Counted from the first letter of the stretch, positions 14,864 through 24,309 are shown. The stretch: DNA of 64,000 nt from WVZL01 sp041862375 (GCA_041862375.1 JBGVTE010000058.1:60048-124047); one strand, 5' to 3'. Notes: generated by a model from the letters alone, not told the origin. Numbers and translations: made by a program.

Positions 14864-16981
14864 TTATGCGCCTTTTTTTCGATTTTTCTTTAGAACCATG
14901 GAATAAAGCTCAGCTGTGTGAAAAATTTCTAAAGGACTATTTTCTTTTTTCAGGTTTGACTTTAACTGGAAGAGGCACCCAGGACAATCAGTAGCAATAA
15001 TATCAGCCTTATTTTTAAAAATTTTCTGCTTTTTCCTCTCCCACATGTGAGAAGAAATTTCAGGATTCTTGAAGGAGAATATTCCGCAAAATCCACAGCA
15101 GGTAAAAGGCTCTTCCTCTTCTTTCAGGTTAAAACCAAGGGTTCTTATAAGTTCTTTTGGTTTTGCTCCGAGTCTAGGCTCATTCAGGTAATGACATGGA
15201 TAGTGGTAAAATATTTCTTTTTTTAAGCTTTGCCCCCTCTCGGGCAAGCACCCTTTAACAATTAAGAATTCAGTAAAATCAAAAATTTTATCGGTCCATC
15301 GGGAAAATTTATCATCAAGTTGGGAGTATGTTTTCTTCAGCATCGAATTTCCCGTAGGGCAGACAGTAAGAATATAGTCAGGATTTTCATTTTCAAAAGA
15401 CTTCAGATTTTTTATTGCCAGTTTCCGAACATCCTTTGTATGCCCTAGGTGTAAGCTTGGAGCTCCACAACACACTTGGTCAGGAGGGGAAACTACGTTA
15501 AAGCCATGGTGAGAAAGTGTTGCAAAAACGCTCTTTCGAATTTCAGGGAAAAATAATTTCACAAGACAGCCCTGAAATAAGTAAACCTTCGCCCCCTCTT
15601 GCTCTAGCTGTGGCTTTATTTTTTTCAGGTTGAGAGCGGGCAAGAATCTGCCTCTTGCCCATGGAAAAGGCAAACTCTTCAAATAGCCATCTTTCTTCCA
15701 GAGCTTTTGGACAACCGATAAAAGTCTAGTGCCGCCTCCGGAAATAATTCTCTTATTGAAGATTGCTGAGAATGCCCTCTCTCCCAAGCCGGGACCTTTC
15801 CTGCTCTTAAGTTCAAGAATAAGCTCCCCTGTAGGGATTCCAACCGGGCAGAATACTTCGCATTTCTTACAATCAGCACAAAAATTGAAAAGAGGATAAA
15901 TTTCCTCTAATGATCTAATTACAGCGGTCATCAAAATACCTATACCTCCCTGGTACACCGGCCCCCCAAAGATATGACCTCCCACTATCTGGAATACAGG
16001 GCAGACTAGCATGCAACCTCCGCATTTCAAGCAATAGAGAATATCTTTCAGTATCTTATCCTTGGCTATTTTGAGCCTTCTGTTGTCAAGAATAATAATG
16101 TGAAGTTCTTGGGGGCCATGAACGCCAAAGACTAATTCTTTTTCTATATCAGTGGTCTTGCTCGGTCCTGTTATGAAGGAAACATAAGAAGTTAATTTTA
16201 GCCCTGAAGAGGCAATGGTCAATGCTTTGATTAGGGTAGAAGCTTGTTCAAGTGTCTTGACAAATTTTTCAGTTGTAAGGAGGGCAATATGAACAGGAGG
16301 CAAGGATGTAACAAGGCGAGCATTTCCTTCGTTGCTGACAATGACGAGTGTTCCAGATTCAGCCACAGCAATGTTTGCTCCTGAAATACCAATATCAGCC
16401 TCGATGAAGTACTTGCGCATTTTTTCTCGAGCTATCCCGACAATTTCTTTAGAATTGAGAGGTAATGGGATATTTAGATGATCACTTAGGATTTCTGCTA
16501 CTTCTTCTTTAGTCTTGTGTAAAGCAGGAGCTGTGATGTGGGAAGGCCTCTCTTTGACAAGCTGGACAATCCACTCGCCTAGATCTGTTTCCACAACTTT
16601 ATATCCTTTTTTCTCCAGAAAATCATTAAGCTTAATCTCTTCGCTTACCATGGATTTCGATTTGACTATGAGCTTAGCCTTCTTCTTGCGAGCAATTTCA
16701 TCTATCTGGCTTAAAGCCTCATCTGGTGAGGCAACTTGATAGACTTGTGCTCCAGTATTTTTTGCTTCCTCAATAAATTGTTGAATGAGATTAGAAAGAT
16801 TGTCTATACATTCCTCTTTTATTTCCCTTGCTTTCTCTTTTAATTCCTGCCAGGGAATATCTTTCGAAGTTTTACTGTATTTGGTGTAGTGATGAGTGGA
16901 GGCATTTAATAAAGCTTGCTGGAGGTTTTTATTTTTTAGGACTTTCTTTAACTTTCGCTTCTGTTTTATCCTTGAAAACAA
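14864..16981 (-). CDS. LUD / 4Fe-4S / CCG-domain fusion protein (LutB-LutA-like lactate or electron-transfer oxidoreductase)
   Basis: 705 residues combining proteins that are usually separate. An LUD/LutB domain is at about 60-300 ('GISGANIAVAESGTLVIVSNEG'). Two 4Fe-4S motifs follow ('CLKCGGCMLVCP' and 'CADCKKCEVFCPVG', about 315-385). The C-terminal half has two CCG cysteine-rich repeats ('VCCGAP' and 'TCCGFCG', 'DCPGC') as in LutA/GlpC/heterodisulfide reductase D. LutABC oxidises L-lactate in Bacillus; a LutBA fusion could act with a flavoprotein dehydrogenase elsewhere. The start is a TTG directly after the ftsK stop, supported by GAGAGGAG six bases upstream; no ATG is available. Confidence 0.87.
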   Translation of the reverse strand: MFSRIKQKRKLKKVLKNKNLQQALLNASTHHYTKYSKTSKDIPWQELKEKAREIKEECIDNLSNLIQQFIEEAKNTGAQVYQVASPDEALSQIDEIARKKKAKLIVKSKSMVSEEIKLNDFLEKKGYKVVETDLGEWIVQLVKERPSHITAPALHKTKEEVAEILSDHLNIPLPLNSKEIVGIAREKMRKYFIEADIGISGANIAVAESGTLVIVSNEGNARLVTSLPPVHIALLTTEKFVKTLEQASTLIKALTIASSGLKLTSYVSFITGPSKTTDIEKELVFGVHGPQELHIIILDNRRLKIAKDKILKDILYCLKCGGCMLVCPVFQIVGGHIFGGPVYQGGIGILMTAVIRSLEEIYPLFNFCADCKKCEVFCPVGIPTGELILELKSRKGPGLGERAFSAIFNKRIISGGGTRLLSVVQKLWKKDGYLKSLPFPWARGRFLPALNLKKIKPQLEQEGAKVYLFQGCLVKLFFPEIRKSVFATLSHHGFNVVSPPDQVCCGAPSLHLGHTKDVRKLAIKNLKSFENENPDYILTVCPTGNSMLKKTYSQLDDKFSRWTDKIFDFTEFLIVKGCLPERGQSLKKEIFYHYPCHYLNEPRLGAKPKELIRTLGFNLKEEEEPFTCCGFCGIFSFKNPEISSHMWERKKQKIFKNKADIIATDCPGCLFQLKSNLKKENSPLEIFHTAELYSMVLKKNRKKGA

Positions 16982-19285
16982 CTAATGCTCCTCTCTTCTT
17001 CTGCTGAGATACGATCGAGCATCCACTAGAATTTCGCGGGGCTTGCTTCCTTCAGAGGGACCAACAATGCCCTCTAGCTCCATTTGGTCAATTATTCTGG
17101 CAGCCCGAGCATACCCAAGCTTGAGTTTACGCTGAAGATAAGAAGCTGAAGCTTGTCCTGTTAGAAGAATAAGTTCCACTGCTTTGTTGTAGAGTTCATC
17201 TTTTTCCCTCGATTCCTCCCAAGATTCCTGTGCTGATGTTTCTATGACTTTTACAATCTTTTCATCATAAGTGGGGCTACCATGTTCCTTGACAAATTTG
17301 ACCAGGCGAGATGCCTCAGGGACAGAAATATAAGAACAGTGGAGTCTTATAAGGCGGGGGTAATTAGGTGGCATAAAAAGCATGTCCCCCAAACCAAGAA
17401 GTTTATCAGCTCCCGCAGTGTCAAGAATGATTCTTGAATCAATCTTGGATGGAACTCGAAAGGCTATGCGGCTCGAGAAATTATTCTTAATAGTCCCTGT
17501 TATGACATCAATAGAAGGCCGCTGTGTAGCCATGATAAGATGGATTCCCACAGCTCGGGCTAACTGAGCCAAGCGGGCAATACACTGCTCTACTTCTTGA
17601 GCTCCTATCATCATCAGCTCAGCAAGCTCATCAATAATTATCACGTAATACGGAAGAGGCCTGATTCGTTCTCTTTCTTCTTCAGTTAATTTCCCCTTTT
17701 CCTTTTGTAAAATTTGTTTAATCCGGTTGTTGTATTGATCGATATCTCTCGCATTGAGGAGTCCTAATTTCCTATATCTCTCATCCATCTTTTTTACTGC
17801 ATCTAGCAAAACCGCGCCCGCCTTCTTGGCGTCTCTAATAACAGGGCTAAGAAGGTGAGGGATACCATTGTAGATACCAAATTCTAATCTTTTGGGGTCG
17901 ATTAAAATAAGCTTTACTTCTTCTGGAGTAGCCTTATAGAGGATACTGGCAATGATTGAATGTAAGGCAACGCTCTTTCCTGTTCCTGTTGCTCCTGCAA
18001 TAAGAAGATGGGGCATAATTGACAGATCTGATATGTAAACATCGCCATGAACGTTCTTTCCCAGGGCTAGGGCAAGTTTAGAGGGTGACTTCATAAATTT
18101 TTCCGACTGAATAACATCCCTGAGCTTAATAATTTCTCTCTTGTTGTTAGGAATTTCAATTCCGAGCGTTGATTTTCCAGGAATCCTCTGCACTCTGACT
18201 GATTCTGCCCTCAAAGCCAAGCTTAACTCCTCTGTCAGATTAGCTACCTGACTTACTTTTATACCTGCGAATGGGTGAAACTCATAAGTAGTAATTATAG
18301 GGCCTGGATGATATTCCCGTACTTCCCCATCGACACGGAATTCCCTAAGCTTTTCTTCAATCTGTTGCTTTTTTTCATAAAGTTCATTTTTATCAATTTT
18401 TTCATGGGCTTTCCCTGGGTCTAAGAGAGAGAATGGAGGAAAAAGATAATCTCCTTTCCTCTCCGTCTCCCGAAAAAGAGGTTTTTGCACAACTGGCGGT
18501 GCTTGTGGTTTAGACAGGACAAGCTCCTTGTGCAGTTTTCTTTTTTCTTTTTTCCTTCTCTGTTTTATCTCCTCTTCATACTTTCGCCTTTCTTGCTTCT
18601 CATCAAGAGCAGAATATTTTTCAATAACTCTCTTCCTCATCTTCTCCTTAGACTTTGATTTCTGGTAACGAACAACTCTGATCCTGAGTCCTTTAAAGAT
18701 AAAACTGAAGAATTTGAAAGCAAGGCTCGTAGTTTTTCCGAAGGATATCCCAGTAGACAAGAAAAAGAATAAAATAAATAGAGCTATCAGAAAAATTAAA
18801 GAGCCAGTATGGTTAAAGTAACGAATCAAAAGTACTGAAGACACCTCTCCAATCAAACCACCAGCGCCAATTCCTCTCCAGGAAAAATCTTTAAAAAGTA
18901 TAAAAAGAAGGGAACTTAGGATTAATACCAGGAAAACGAATCCTCCAATTTTTATTGAATAACGTCTCCTTTCTTTAGAAAAAACAAAATACATACCCAG
19001 GTATAAGAAAGCAAAGGGGATGAAAAAGGAAGCTAATCCTAAAAATTGGAGCAGGGCTTCAGAGAAAAATGATCCAATCCTTCCACAGTAGTTATGAATT
19101 TTCTGATTGGGGGACGTCACACTGGCCCAAGACGGATCACTGGAATTGTAACTAATTAAGCTGAGGAAGGTAAAAACAGCAAAGAAAAAAAGTAATATTC
19201 CGATTATTTCATAAGTAATTACTCTTTTTTTTCTCTTTGATTTTAGAGAAAAGCGGGTAATTTCCCTTTTTTTTCTTCTTTTCAT
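16982..19285 (-). CDS. ftsK: FtsK/SpoIIIE DNA translocase
   Basis: 767 residues. The N-terminal membrane domain has four to five helices within about residues 25-190. A short, highly charged linker (about 200-290) follows, then the RecA-like motor with Walker A 'GATGTGKSVALHS' (about 432-444), Walker B 'YYVIIIDELAEL', and a C-terminal winged-helix gamma domain ('LLTGQASASYLQRKLKLGYARAARIID') that reads KOPS-type sites. FtsK anchors at the division septum and pumps chromosome termini during segregation. The linker is much shorter than in E. coli. The downstream LUD gene begins in the base after its stop codon. Confidence 0.95.
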   Translation of the reverse strand: MKRRKKREITRFSLKSKRKKRVITYEIIGILLFFFAVFTFLSLISYNSSDPSWASVTSPNQKIHNYCGRIGSFFSEALLQFLGLASFFIPFAFLYLGMYFVFSKERRRYSIKIGGFVFLVLILSSLLFILFKDFSWRGIGAGGLIGEVSSVLLIRYFNHTGSLIFLIALFILFFFLSTGISFGKTTSLAFKFFSFIFKGLRIRVVRYQKSKSKEKMRKRVIEKYSALDEKQERRKYEEEIKQRRKKEKRKLHKELVLSKPQAPPVVQKPLFRETERKGDYLFPPFSLLDPGKAHEKIDKNELYEKKQQIEEKLREFRVDGEVREYHPGPIITTYEFHPFAGIKVSQVANLTEELSLALRAESVRVQRIPGKSTLGIEIPNNKREIIKLRDVIQSEKFMKSPSKLALALGKNVHGDVYISDLSIMPHLLIAGATGTGKSVALHSIIASILYKATPEEVKLILIDPKRLEFGIYNGIPHLLSPVIRDAKKAGAVLLDAVKKMDERYRKLGLLNARDIDQYNNRIKQILQKEKGKLTEEERERIRPLPYYVIIIDELAELMMIGAQEVEQCIARLAQLARAVGIHLIMATQRPSIDVITGTIKNNFSSRIAFRVPSKIDSRIILDTAGADKLLGLGDMLFMPPNYPRLIRLHCSYISVPEASRLVKFVKEHGSPTYDEKIVKVIETSAQESWEESREKDELYNKAVELILLTGQASASYLQRKLKLGYARAARIIDQMELEGIVGPSEGSKPREILVDARSYLSRRREEH

Positions 19286-19467
19286 TTAAAAAATTATAGC
19301 ATATTTACGCTAATTTCTGAACGGACACACGACAGACATACACATGCCACTTTCTGCAACAAGAATAAGTCTTTTTAAAACGGCTTTACCAAGGTAAGCT
19401 GCTTATTCTTTTTTTTCGAGGGATTCCCAAGCATATCATCTTTAGCGACGAAGAATAATACTATCTC

Positions 19468-20295
19468 TCAGAGAGTCCATGAATTGATATCTGAATTTTC
19501 TAATAAAAAATTGAAAAATTCAACAAACTGGGAAATGGGCAACTGTTCAGGACGAACCAGAGTGTTCAATCTTAACTCCTGGAAAGCATTCTTTAACACA
19601 GAAGGAGAAAAGTTGAGCATAGTTAAGTTATTTAAAAGAGTTTTTCTTCTATGTCGAAACGATCCTCTGATAAAATTTCGAAATAACTCTTCCTCCTTGA
19701 TAGAAAAGAGAGGGTTTGTTCTTTTCTCAAGAGAGATTAAAGCTGATTCTACTTTAGGAGGAGGAGAAAAGGATCTAGAATTAACAATAAAGCACAGCTT
19801 GGTCGAAAAATATATTTGAAAAATAATGGAAAGCGGTGAATACTGTTTTCCTCCAGGTATGGCACAAACTCTTTCGGCAAGCTCTTTCTGGAGAAGGAAA
19901 ATACACCGGAAAAACTGTTCTTTTTCTCCAAACACCTTAAACAATACAGGTGAAGAAATCGAATAAGGTAAATTCCCCACCACCTTCACTCCTCCCTTGA
20001 AATTTCCCTCTTTCTTTATAAGCTCTTTAAAAGATATTTTCAGAACATCCTCTTCTAAGATCTCTAGATTAGTTAGCTTCTTTCTCTTTAGCAGAGGAAT
20101 GAAATCTTTATCCTTCTCGATTGCTACGACTCTCCCGGCTCTTTCAGCAAGGAGAAACGTCAAGGCTCCTTTACCGGCACCAATCTCTATGATTAAGTCA
20201 TGTTTTTGCGGGGAGATGTACCGGATAATACTTTTTAAAACAGAGGTATCTCTCAAGAAATGCTGTCCCATTGCCCTTATTCTTCCCCTGCCCAT
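19468..20295 (-). CDS. rsmA: 16S rRNA dimethyladenosine transferase KsgA/RsmA
   Basis: 275 residues. SAM-binding motif I 'IIEIGAGKGALTFLLAERA' (about 36-54), acidic 'AIEKDKDFIPLL', catalytic motif IV 'NLPYSISSPVLFKV' (about 108-121) and the C-terminal 'RRKTLLNNL' region. It dimethylates two adjacent adenines in the 3' hairpin of 16S rRNA. The N-terminus 'MGRGRIRAMGQHFLRD' contains the family QHFL element, so the given start is sound. It is separated from ftsK by about 180 bases and follows the gnd remnant on the same strand. Confidence 0.94.
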   Translation of the reverse strand: MGRGRIRAMGQHFLRDTSVLKSIIRYISPQKHDLIIEIGAGKGALTFLLAERAGRVVAIEKDKDFIPLLKRKKLTNLEILEEDVLKISFKELIKKEGNFKGGVKVVGNLPYSISSPVLFKVFGEKEQFFRCIFLLQKELAERVCAIPGGKQYSPLSIIFQIYFSTKLCFIVNSRSFSPPPKVESALISLEKRTNPLFSIKEEELFRNFIRGSFRHRRKTLLNNLTMLNFSPSVLKNAFQELRLNTLVRPEQLPISQFVEFFNFLLENSDINSWTL

Positions 20296-20401
20296 TGATT
20301 TTAATATATTATCTTTGAAGGTTCTTTGCTTGGAAAGTTAATAGATCTTACTGTTTAATTCGTTAATACACACCTCACTCTTCATTTTTTATTATAGTAT
20401 A

Positions 20402-20511
20402 TCATGATTTTTCCTCTGGCTTGATGTCATGACCGCCGAATTTTTTTCTGAGTACAGCTAGGAGCGAACCACACTCCCATACGCCCGAGTCCTGTCATAG
20501 CTAATTCCATC
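20402..20511 (-). pseudogene. gnd: Remnant of 6-phosphogluconate dehydrogenase (gnd): start and end only
   Basis: A strong ribosome site (GAGGAGGATTATAAG) precedes ATG 20511, which begins 'MELAMTGLGRMG', the NADP-binding start of decarboxylating 6-phosphogluconate dehydrogenase. A few codons later, in another frame, the sequence reads 'LLAVLRKKFGGHDIKPE' and stops at 20402-20404, matching the conserved end of the same enzyme ('ALRxxFGGHAV'). About 36 codons remain out of roughly 300 or more. The junction lies near 20470 and is out of frame. It sits directly downstream of the tal-pgi gene, where an intact gnd would make pathway sense. Confidence 0.75.
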
Positions 20512-20596
20512 TTATAATCCTCCTCGGCAAATATCCCTTAGCAAAATTTTGCCCAAGAACTTCTTCTGCAATAAAACAGATTATCCTTTCTCAAGA

Positions 20597-23350
20597 TCAT
20601 TGATGGATTAAATTTGTAAGTTGATTTAATCCGTCCAATACATCAGTTTTAAGATTTATACGCAATACTCTTCGTCCTCGCTGTTCCAGAGCCTGGTAAT
20701 CACCAAGTGCTTGAGCATTTATCAACGTTCGAAAAGAATAGTCAGTTTCAGGAATGGCTAAATCTATTTTCGGCTCATCAACAAGCTGGAGGAAAAGGCC
20801 ATTGTTAGCACCTCCTTTGTGAAGCTGCCCTGTAGAATGCAGAAAGCGCGGACCATAGCCCAGTGTTGTTGCCAGGTGTGTGTGCTTTAAAAGCTCAAGC
20901 CTTAGGTTTTGAAGAGCTTCTGTAGCCTCCATCAATGGAGCAAGATAGGCTTGAATAGCCACGTAATCCCCAAGTTTTCCCATGCCGAGCCATTCCTCCA
21001 AAGCTCTTGCTATACCCTCAGGCTCATCTAATGATCGCTCCTCTCTCCGGTCGATTCGCTGGTCTTCCACGTCCCTTTCCTCCATTGCCCTCTTGGCAAG
21101 GTCTTTGGCGAGTTGCACATCTGGCTGATTAAAGGGATGGATTCCGAGTATTGATCCTGCCGAAGCTACTGCAACCTTCCAAGAGAAAATCTCCCTGCCT
21201 AAATCGTATTTCTCCCTAAGGTTAATACGAACAACAGGATGTCCTTTCTTCTCTAGTGCTGTCATTCGTTCTTTGAGCTCTTTACTCTCATCTTCTTCGA
21301 GGAAAAAAGAGACAAAGAACCGATCTTTACTATAATCATCAGGCGAAATCCAAGGTTCATTTGAAACAGGTAATATACCTTTGCCATCCTTTCCAGTACT
21401 TTCAGCAATAATCTGCTCCAGCCAATCAGGAAACCTTTCCAGAGAGGAAGAGGTTAAGAAGGTGAGTTTATCTCGACTTCTGGCGAGTTCCCCCAATGAT
21501 GCGCCGAGGATCAAGCCAGAGGAATTTTCTTCTGAAACACAGAAAGCACAATTCTCAGATGCAATCCACGCCCTGTCAAGGAGCCTATGGATATCCATCC
21601 CAATGAGGGCGGCAGGGACAAGGCCAAAATCAGTAAAAGCAGAATATCGACCCCCTACATCAGGAGAAGCTTGAAAGACCTTCCTGAAGCTCCTCTCCTT
21701 AGCTAGCCTCATAAGAGGCGTATCTGGATCGGTAATAGCAACAAAATGGTTTCCGGGTGCTTCATTCACAAGGCTCACCTTATTCCAGAAATACCGAAAG
21801 AGTGATATGGTTTCCAATGTGGTGCCTGATTTACTGGAAACGAGAAAAAGAGTATGAGGCAAATCTAAGGTATCCTCGATAGAACGCACTGCTATTGGAT
21901 GAGTGCTGTCAAGAACAACAAGCTCTGGATAATCTTTTGTATTACCAAAGGTCTTTTGATATACTTCAGGTGCCAGGCTCGAACCTCCCATTCCAAGAAG
22001 GACAACACGGGACACCTTTTCAGCCCTCACTTGCTCGGCGAATGAGATAAAATCCGTCAGTTTCTCGTGCATTAGCTCGGGAAGTGTCAACCAACCCAGA
22101 CGGTCTGTGATTTCAGGCTTGAACTCAGGAAACCATAGAGTATAATCTTTAGCCCAAAGCCTCCGGGAAATATTCTGTTTCTTCCATACTTTTAACCTAT
22201 TTTCAACATGGCTTTTATACTTTCCAAGTTCAAAAGTCTGGAACTCTCTCTCACCATGTAATAACGTATGACGTTTCTCTTTTAAAGTATCCAGGAGCAA
22301 GTTATATGATTCAGCGAAAGAATTAACGCCATCAGCTTGGAGTTTTTCTGTAATCTTGTCAAGATCGATCATCAATGAAGTTAATCGACTAAGCAATTCT
22401 TTAGCCTGTCCCAATCTACTTTGAAGCGTGGGCATTGCTTTGCCATGGTCACGGAATGCATTCAGAGTTTCGGGAGGCATGGTGTTAATCGTATCCGGCC
22501 CGATTAGCTCCTCAACATAGAGAACATCAGAATAGACAGGATTTTTTGTGCCAGTACTTGCCCATAGGAGACGCTGCACTCTCGCTCCTTTCCTCTCAAG
22601 TTGTATCCAGCTCTCACCGCTGAATATTTTCTTAAACCGCTCATAAGCTAATTTTGCATTAGCTATTGCAATCTTTCCTCTCAGACTGAGTGCTTCAGGA
22701 GTATTGACAGCCTCCAGAGCTTTATCCACAGCCGTGTCTACCCTGCTGACAAAAATAGAAGCAACAGAAGCCACTCTATGAGGATCTTCACATTTCTCCA
22801 ATCCTCTAAGGTAAGCATGCGCGACTGCATTATAATGAGACAAAGAGAACGTGAGAGTTACATCAACGTTCATTCCTTCAGAAATAAGGGTTTCTATGAC
22901 TGGTATCCCTTCTGAAGTAGCAGGAACTTTTACCATCATGTTAGCTCGGTTTACTTCATTCCATAAACGGCGAGCCTCTTCGACACTTCCTTGGCTGTCG
23001 TATGCAAGGTTTGGAGATAATTCCATAGAAACAAAACCATCAGCCCCATCAGTTTCTTCATAGACTTTTCGCAAGATATCAGCTGCCAATTGAATGTCTT
23101 CCACAGCCAGCCTCTCATAGAGAGCTCGAACTTCCATATGAGGATTTCTGTCGATGAGGTTTCTTAAGGTGTCATCATAATCAGAGCTTCCGGCTATTGC
23201 CTTCTGGAAAATTGTGGGATTGCTGGTAACACCACGCAATCCATCTTCTTCTACTAAACGCTCAAGTTCTCCTCCGGTGATTAAACTGCGGCGGATGTAG
23301 TCAAGCCATACTGACTGGCCATGTAGTTGCAAAACATTTAAAGGATTCAT
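20597..23350 (-). CDS. Bifunctional transaldolase / glucose-6-phosphate isomerase
   Basis: 917 residues. The N-terminal transaldolase domain (about 1-370) has 'GVTSNPTIFQKAI', the Schiff-base lysine in 'MMVKVPAT', and 'VASIFVSRVDTAVDK'. The C-terminal phosphoglucose isomerase domain (about 390-917) has 'LLGMGGSSLAPEV', 'SSKSGTTLET' and 'GGRYSAFTDFG'. It links the pentose phosphate pathway (sedoheptulose-7-P + glyceraldehyde-3-P to erythrose-4-P + fructose-6-P) with glycolysis. Genes on the same strand are rpe and a glucokinase remnant upstream and a gnd remnant downstream, so this was a sugar-phosphate operon. A TTGAGA-18-TATAAG box (23364-23393) could drive it separately. Confidence 0.93.
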   Translation of the reverse strand: MNPLNVLQLHGQSVWLDYIRRSLITGGELERLVEEDGLRGVTSNPTIFQKAIAGSSDYDDTLRNLIDRNPHMEVRALYERLAVEDIQLAADILRKVYEETDGADGFVSMELSPNLAYDSQGSVEEARRLWNEVNRANMMVKVPATSEGIPVIETLISEGMNVDVTLTFSLSHYNAVAHAYLRGLEKCEDPHRVASVASIFVSRVDTAVDKALEAVNTPEALSLRGKIAIANAKLAYERFKKIFSGESWIQLERKGARVQRLLWASTGTKNPVYSDVLYVEELIGPDTINTMPPETLNAFRDHGKAMPTLQSRLGQAKELLSRLTSLMIDLDKITEKLQADGVNSFAESYNLLLDTLKEKRHTLLHGEREFQTFELGKYKSHVENRLKVWKKQNISRRLWAKDYTLWFPEFKPEITDRLGWLTLPELMHEKLTDFISFAEQVRAEKVSRVVLLGMGGSSLAPEVYQKTFGNTKDYPELVVLDSTHPIAVRSIEDTLDLPHTLFLVSSKSGTTLETISLFRYFWNKVSLVNEAPGNHFVAITDPDTPLMRLAKERSFRKVFQASPDVGGRYSAFTDFGLVPAALIGMDIHRLLDRAWIASENCAFCVSEENSSGLILGASLGELARSRDKLTFLTSSSLERFPDWLEQIIAESTGKDGKGILPVSNEPWISPDDYSKDRFFVSFFLEEDESKELKERMTALEKKGHPVVRINLREKYDLGREIFSWKVAVASAGSILGIHPFNQPDVQLAKDLAKRAMEERDVEDQRIDRREERSLDEPEGIARALEEWLGMGKLGDYVAIQAYLAPLMEATEALQNLRLELLKHTHLATTLGYGPRFLHSTGQLHKGGANNGLFLQLVDEPKIDLAIPETDYSFRTLINAQALGDYQALEQRGRRVLRINLKTDVLDGLNQLTNLIHQ

Positions 23351-23363
23351 ACTTTTCCTTCCT

Positions 23364-23393
23364 CTTATATAAGACCAGCTGTCTGTATCTCAA
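23364..23393 (-). promoter_or_regulatory. Possible internal promoter before tal-pgi
   Basis: Minus strand TTGAGA (23388-23393, 5 of 6), an 18-base spacer and TATAAG (23364-23369, 5 of 6). The start codon is only 13 bases after the -10, so the leader would be very short. It would let tal-pgi be expressed independently of rpe. Confidence 0.35.
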
Positions 23394-23433
23394 ATTCCCG
23401 GAAAATACATAAAAATCATATTTAATTCTCAAT

Positions 23434-23523
23434 TCACTCATTCTTTCTTAACCTACTCTGAGCAAGGGCAGTGGTTACCTTGGTACCACCAAGATCAACA
23501 CCAAGGTTAATAAGCTCTTTCAT
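23434..23523 (-). pseudogene. Remnant of a ROK-family glucokinase: N-terminus only
   Basis: A 29-codon frame from ATG 23523 reads 'MKELINLGVDLGGTKVTTAL' before 'AQSRLRKNE' and a TGA. 'GVDLGGTK' is the phosphate-1 ATP-binding motif at the start of ROK glucokinases, preceded by an AAGGAA ribosome site. A functional ROK kinase needs about 300 residues, so this is the truncated start of a deleted gene. It lies between rpe and tal-pgi on the same strand, where a glucokinase would fit. I could not identify a matching C-terminal piece in the 80 bases before tal-pgi. Confidence 0.75.
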
Positions 23524-23589
23524 TCTGATTTATTCCTTCATATTCTTTATAAAATTTTATTTGGTCCTACCCTGGAGAACTGATAGTGT

Positions 23590-24225
23590 TCAATCTGCTG
23601 CTATTTTGCTCTTCAGGACGTCTATCCTCTCTTGAACACTATCTGAGCGAATAAGGTATGAGCCTGAAACAAACATATTCGCTCCAGCCTTATCAGCCTG
23701 GCCAATTGTATCAGGCTTAATTCCTCCGTCAACTTCAATATCCAAATCTGGCTTTAATTTTCTCAGCCTTGCTACTTTTTCCAGAGTCTCGGGTAAAAAC
23801 GGACTTCCGTAAAAGCCTGGATGGACTGTCATGATGAGCACCTGGTCAAGGTCATACACATAATCCTTTATCTGATCAGTATCTGTCTCAGGATTTAGAG
23901 CAAAAGCCATCTTTTTTCTCTTGTTTTTTACTGAGTTTATAACCTCTTGAGGACTCTTTACTGATTCAAAATGAGCTATTAAGGTATCGACTTTCTGCCA
24001 GTTTCTCTCAATCCACTCTTCAGGATTTTCAACCATCAAATGGGCCTCAAACTGATACTTTTTCTCTGGAAGTCGGAAATTAAAATCCAGGGACTTATTC
24101 GGAACAAACTTGCCATCCATCACATCAAGCTGGAGGAGATGAGCGGAATCCATTATCTTTGAAAAAATTTCATCCAACTTTTCTTGTGAATCCGCAATTA
24201 CTGCGGGTATGATTATTTTTTTCAT
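23590..24225 (-). CDS. rpe: Ribulose-phosphate 3-epimerase
   Basis: 211 residues, normal length. TIM-barrel family motifs: 'LLQLDVMDGKFVPNKS' (substrate and metal Asp), 'FEAHLMVENPEEWI', 'ALNPETDTDQI', 'LIMTVHPGFYGSPF', 'IEVDGGIKPDTIGQA' and the phosphate-binding 'MFVSGSYLI'. It interconverts ribulose-5-P and xylulose-5-P. 'ALNPET' and 'MTVHPGF' differ slightly from the usual 'alnP.T' and 'MsVnPGF'. First gene of the sugar-phosphate cluster, with a strong promoter at 24310-24338 and ribosome site GGAAAGGAAAAC. Confidence 0.92.
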   Translation of the reverse strand: MKKIIIPAVIADSQEKLDEIFSKIMDSAHLLQLDVMDGKFVPNKSLDFNFRLPEKKYQFEAHLMVENPEEWIERNWQKVDTLIAHFESVKSPQEVINSVKNKRKKMAFALNPETDTDQIKDYVYDLDQVLIMTVHPGFYGSPFLPETLEKVARLRKLKPDLDIEVDGGIKPDTIGQADKAGANMFVSGSYLIRSDSVQERIDVLKSKIAAD

Positions 24226-24309
24226 GTTTTCCTTTCCTGGGTTGTTATTTTTTTATCTTTTCCAGAGTTAATCTGTCTTAAATAATCAGGATTTCCCAGA
24301 GCCACCTCG

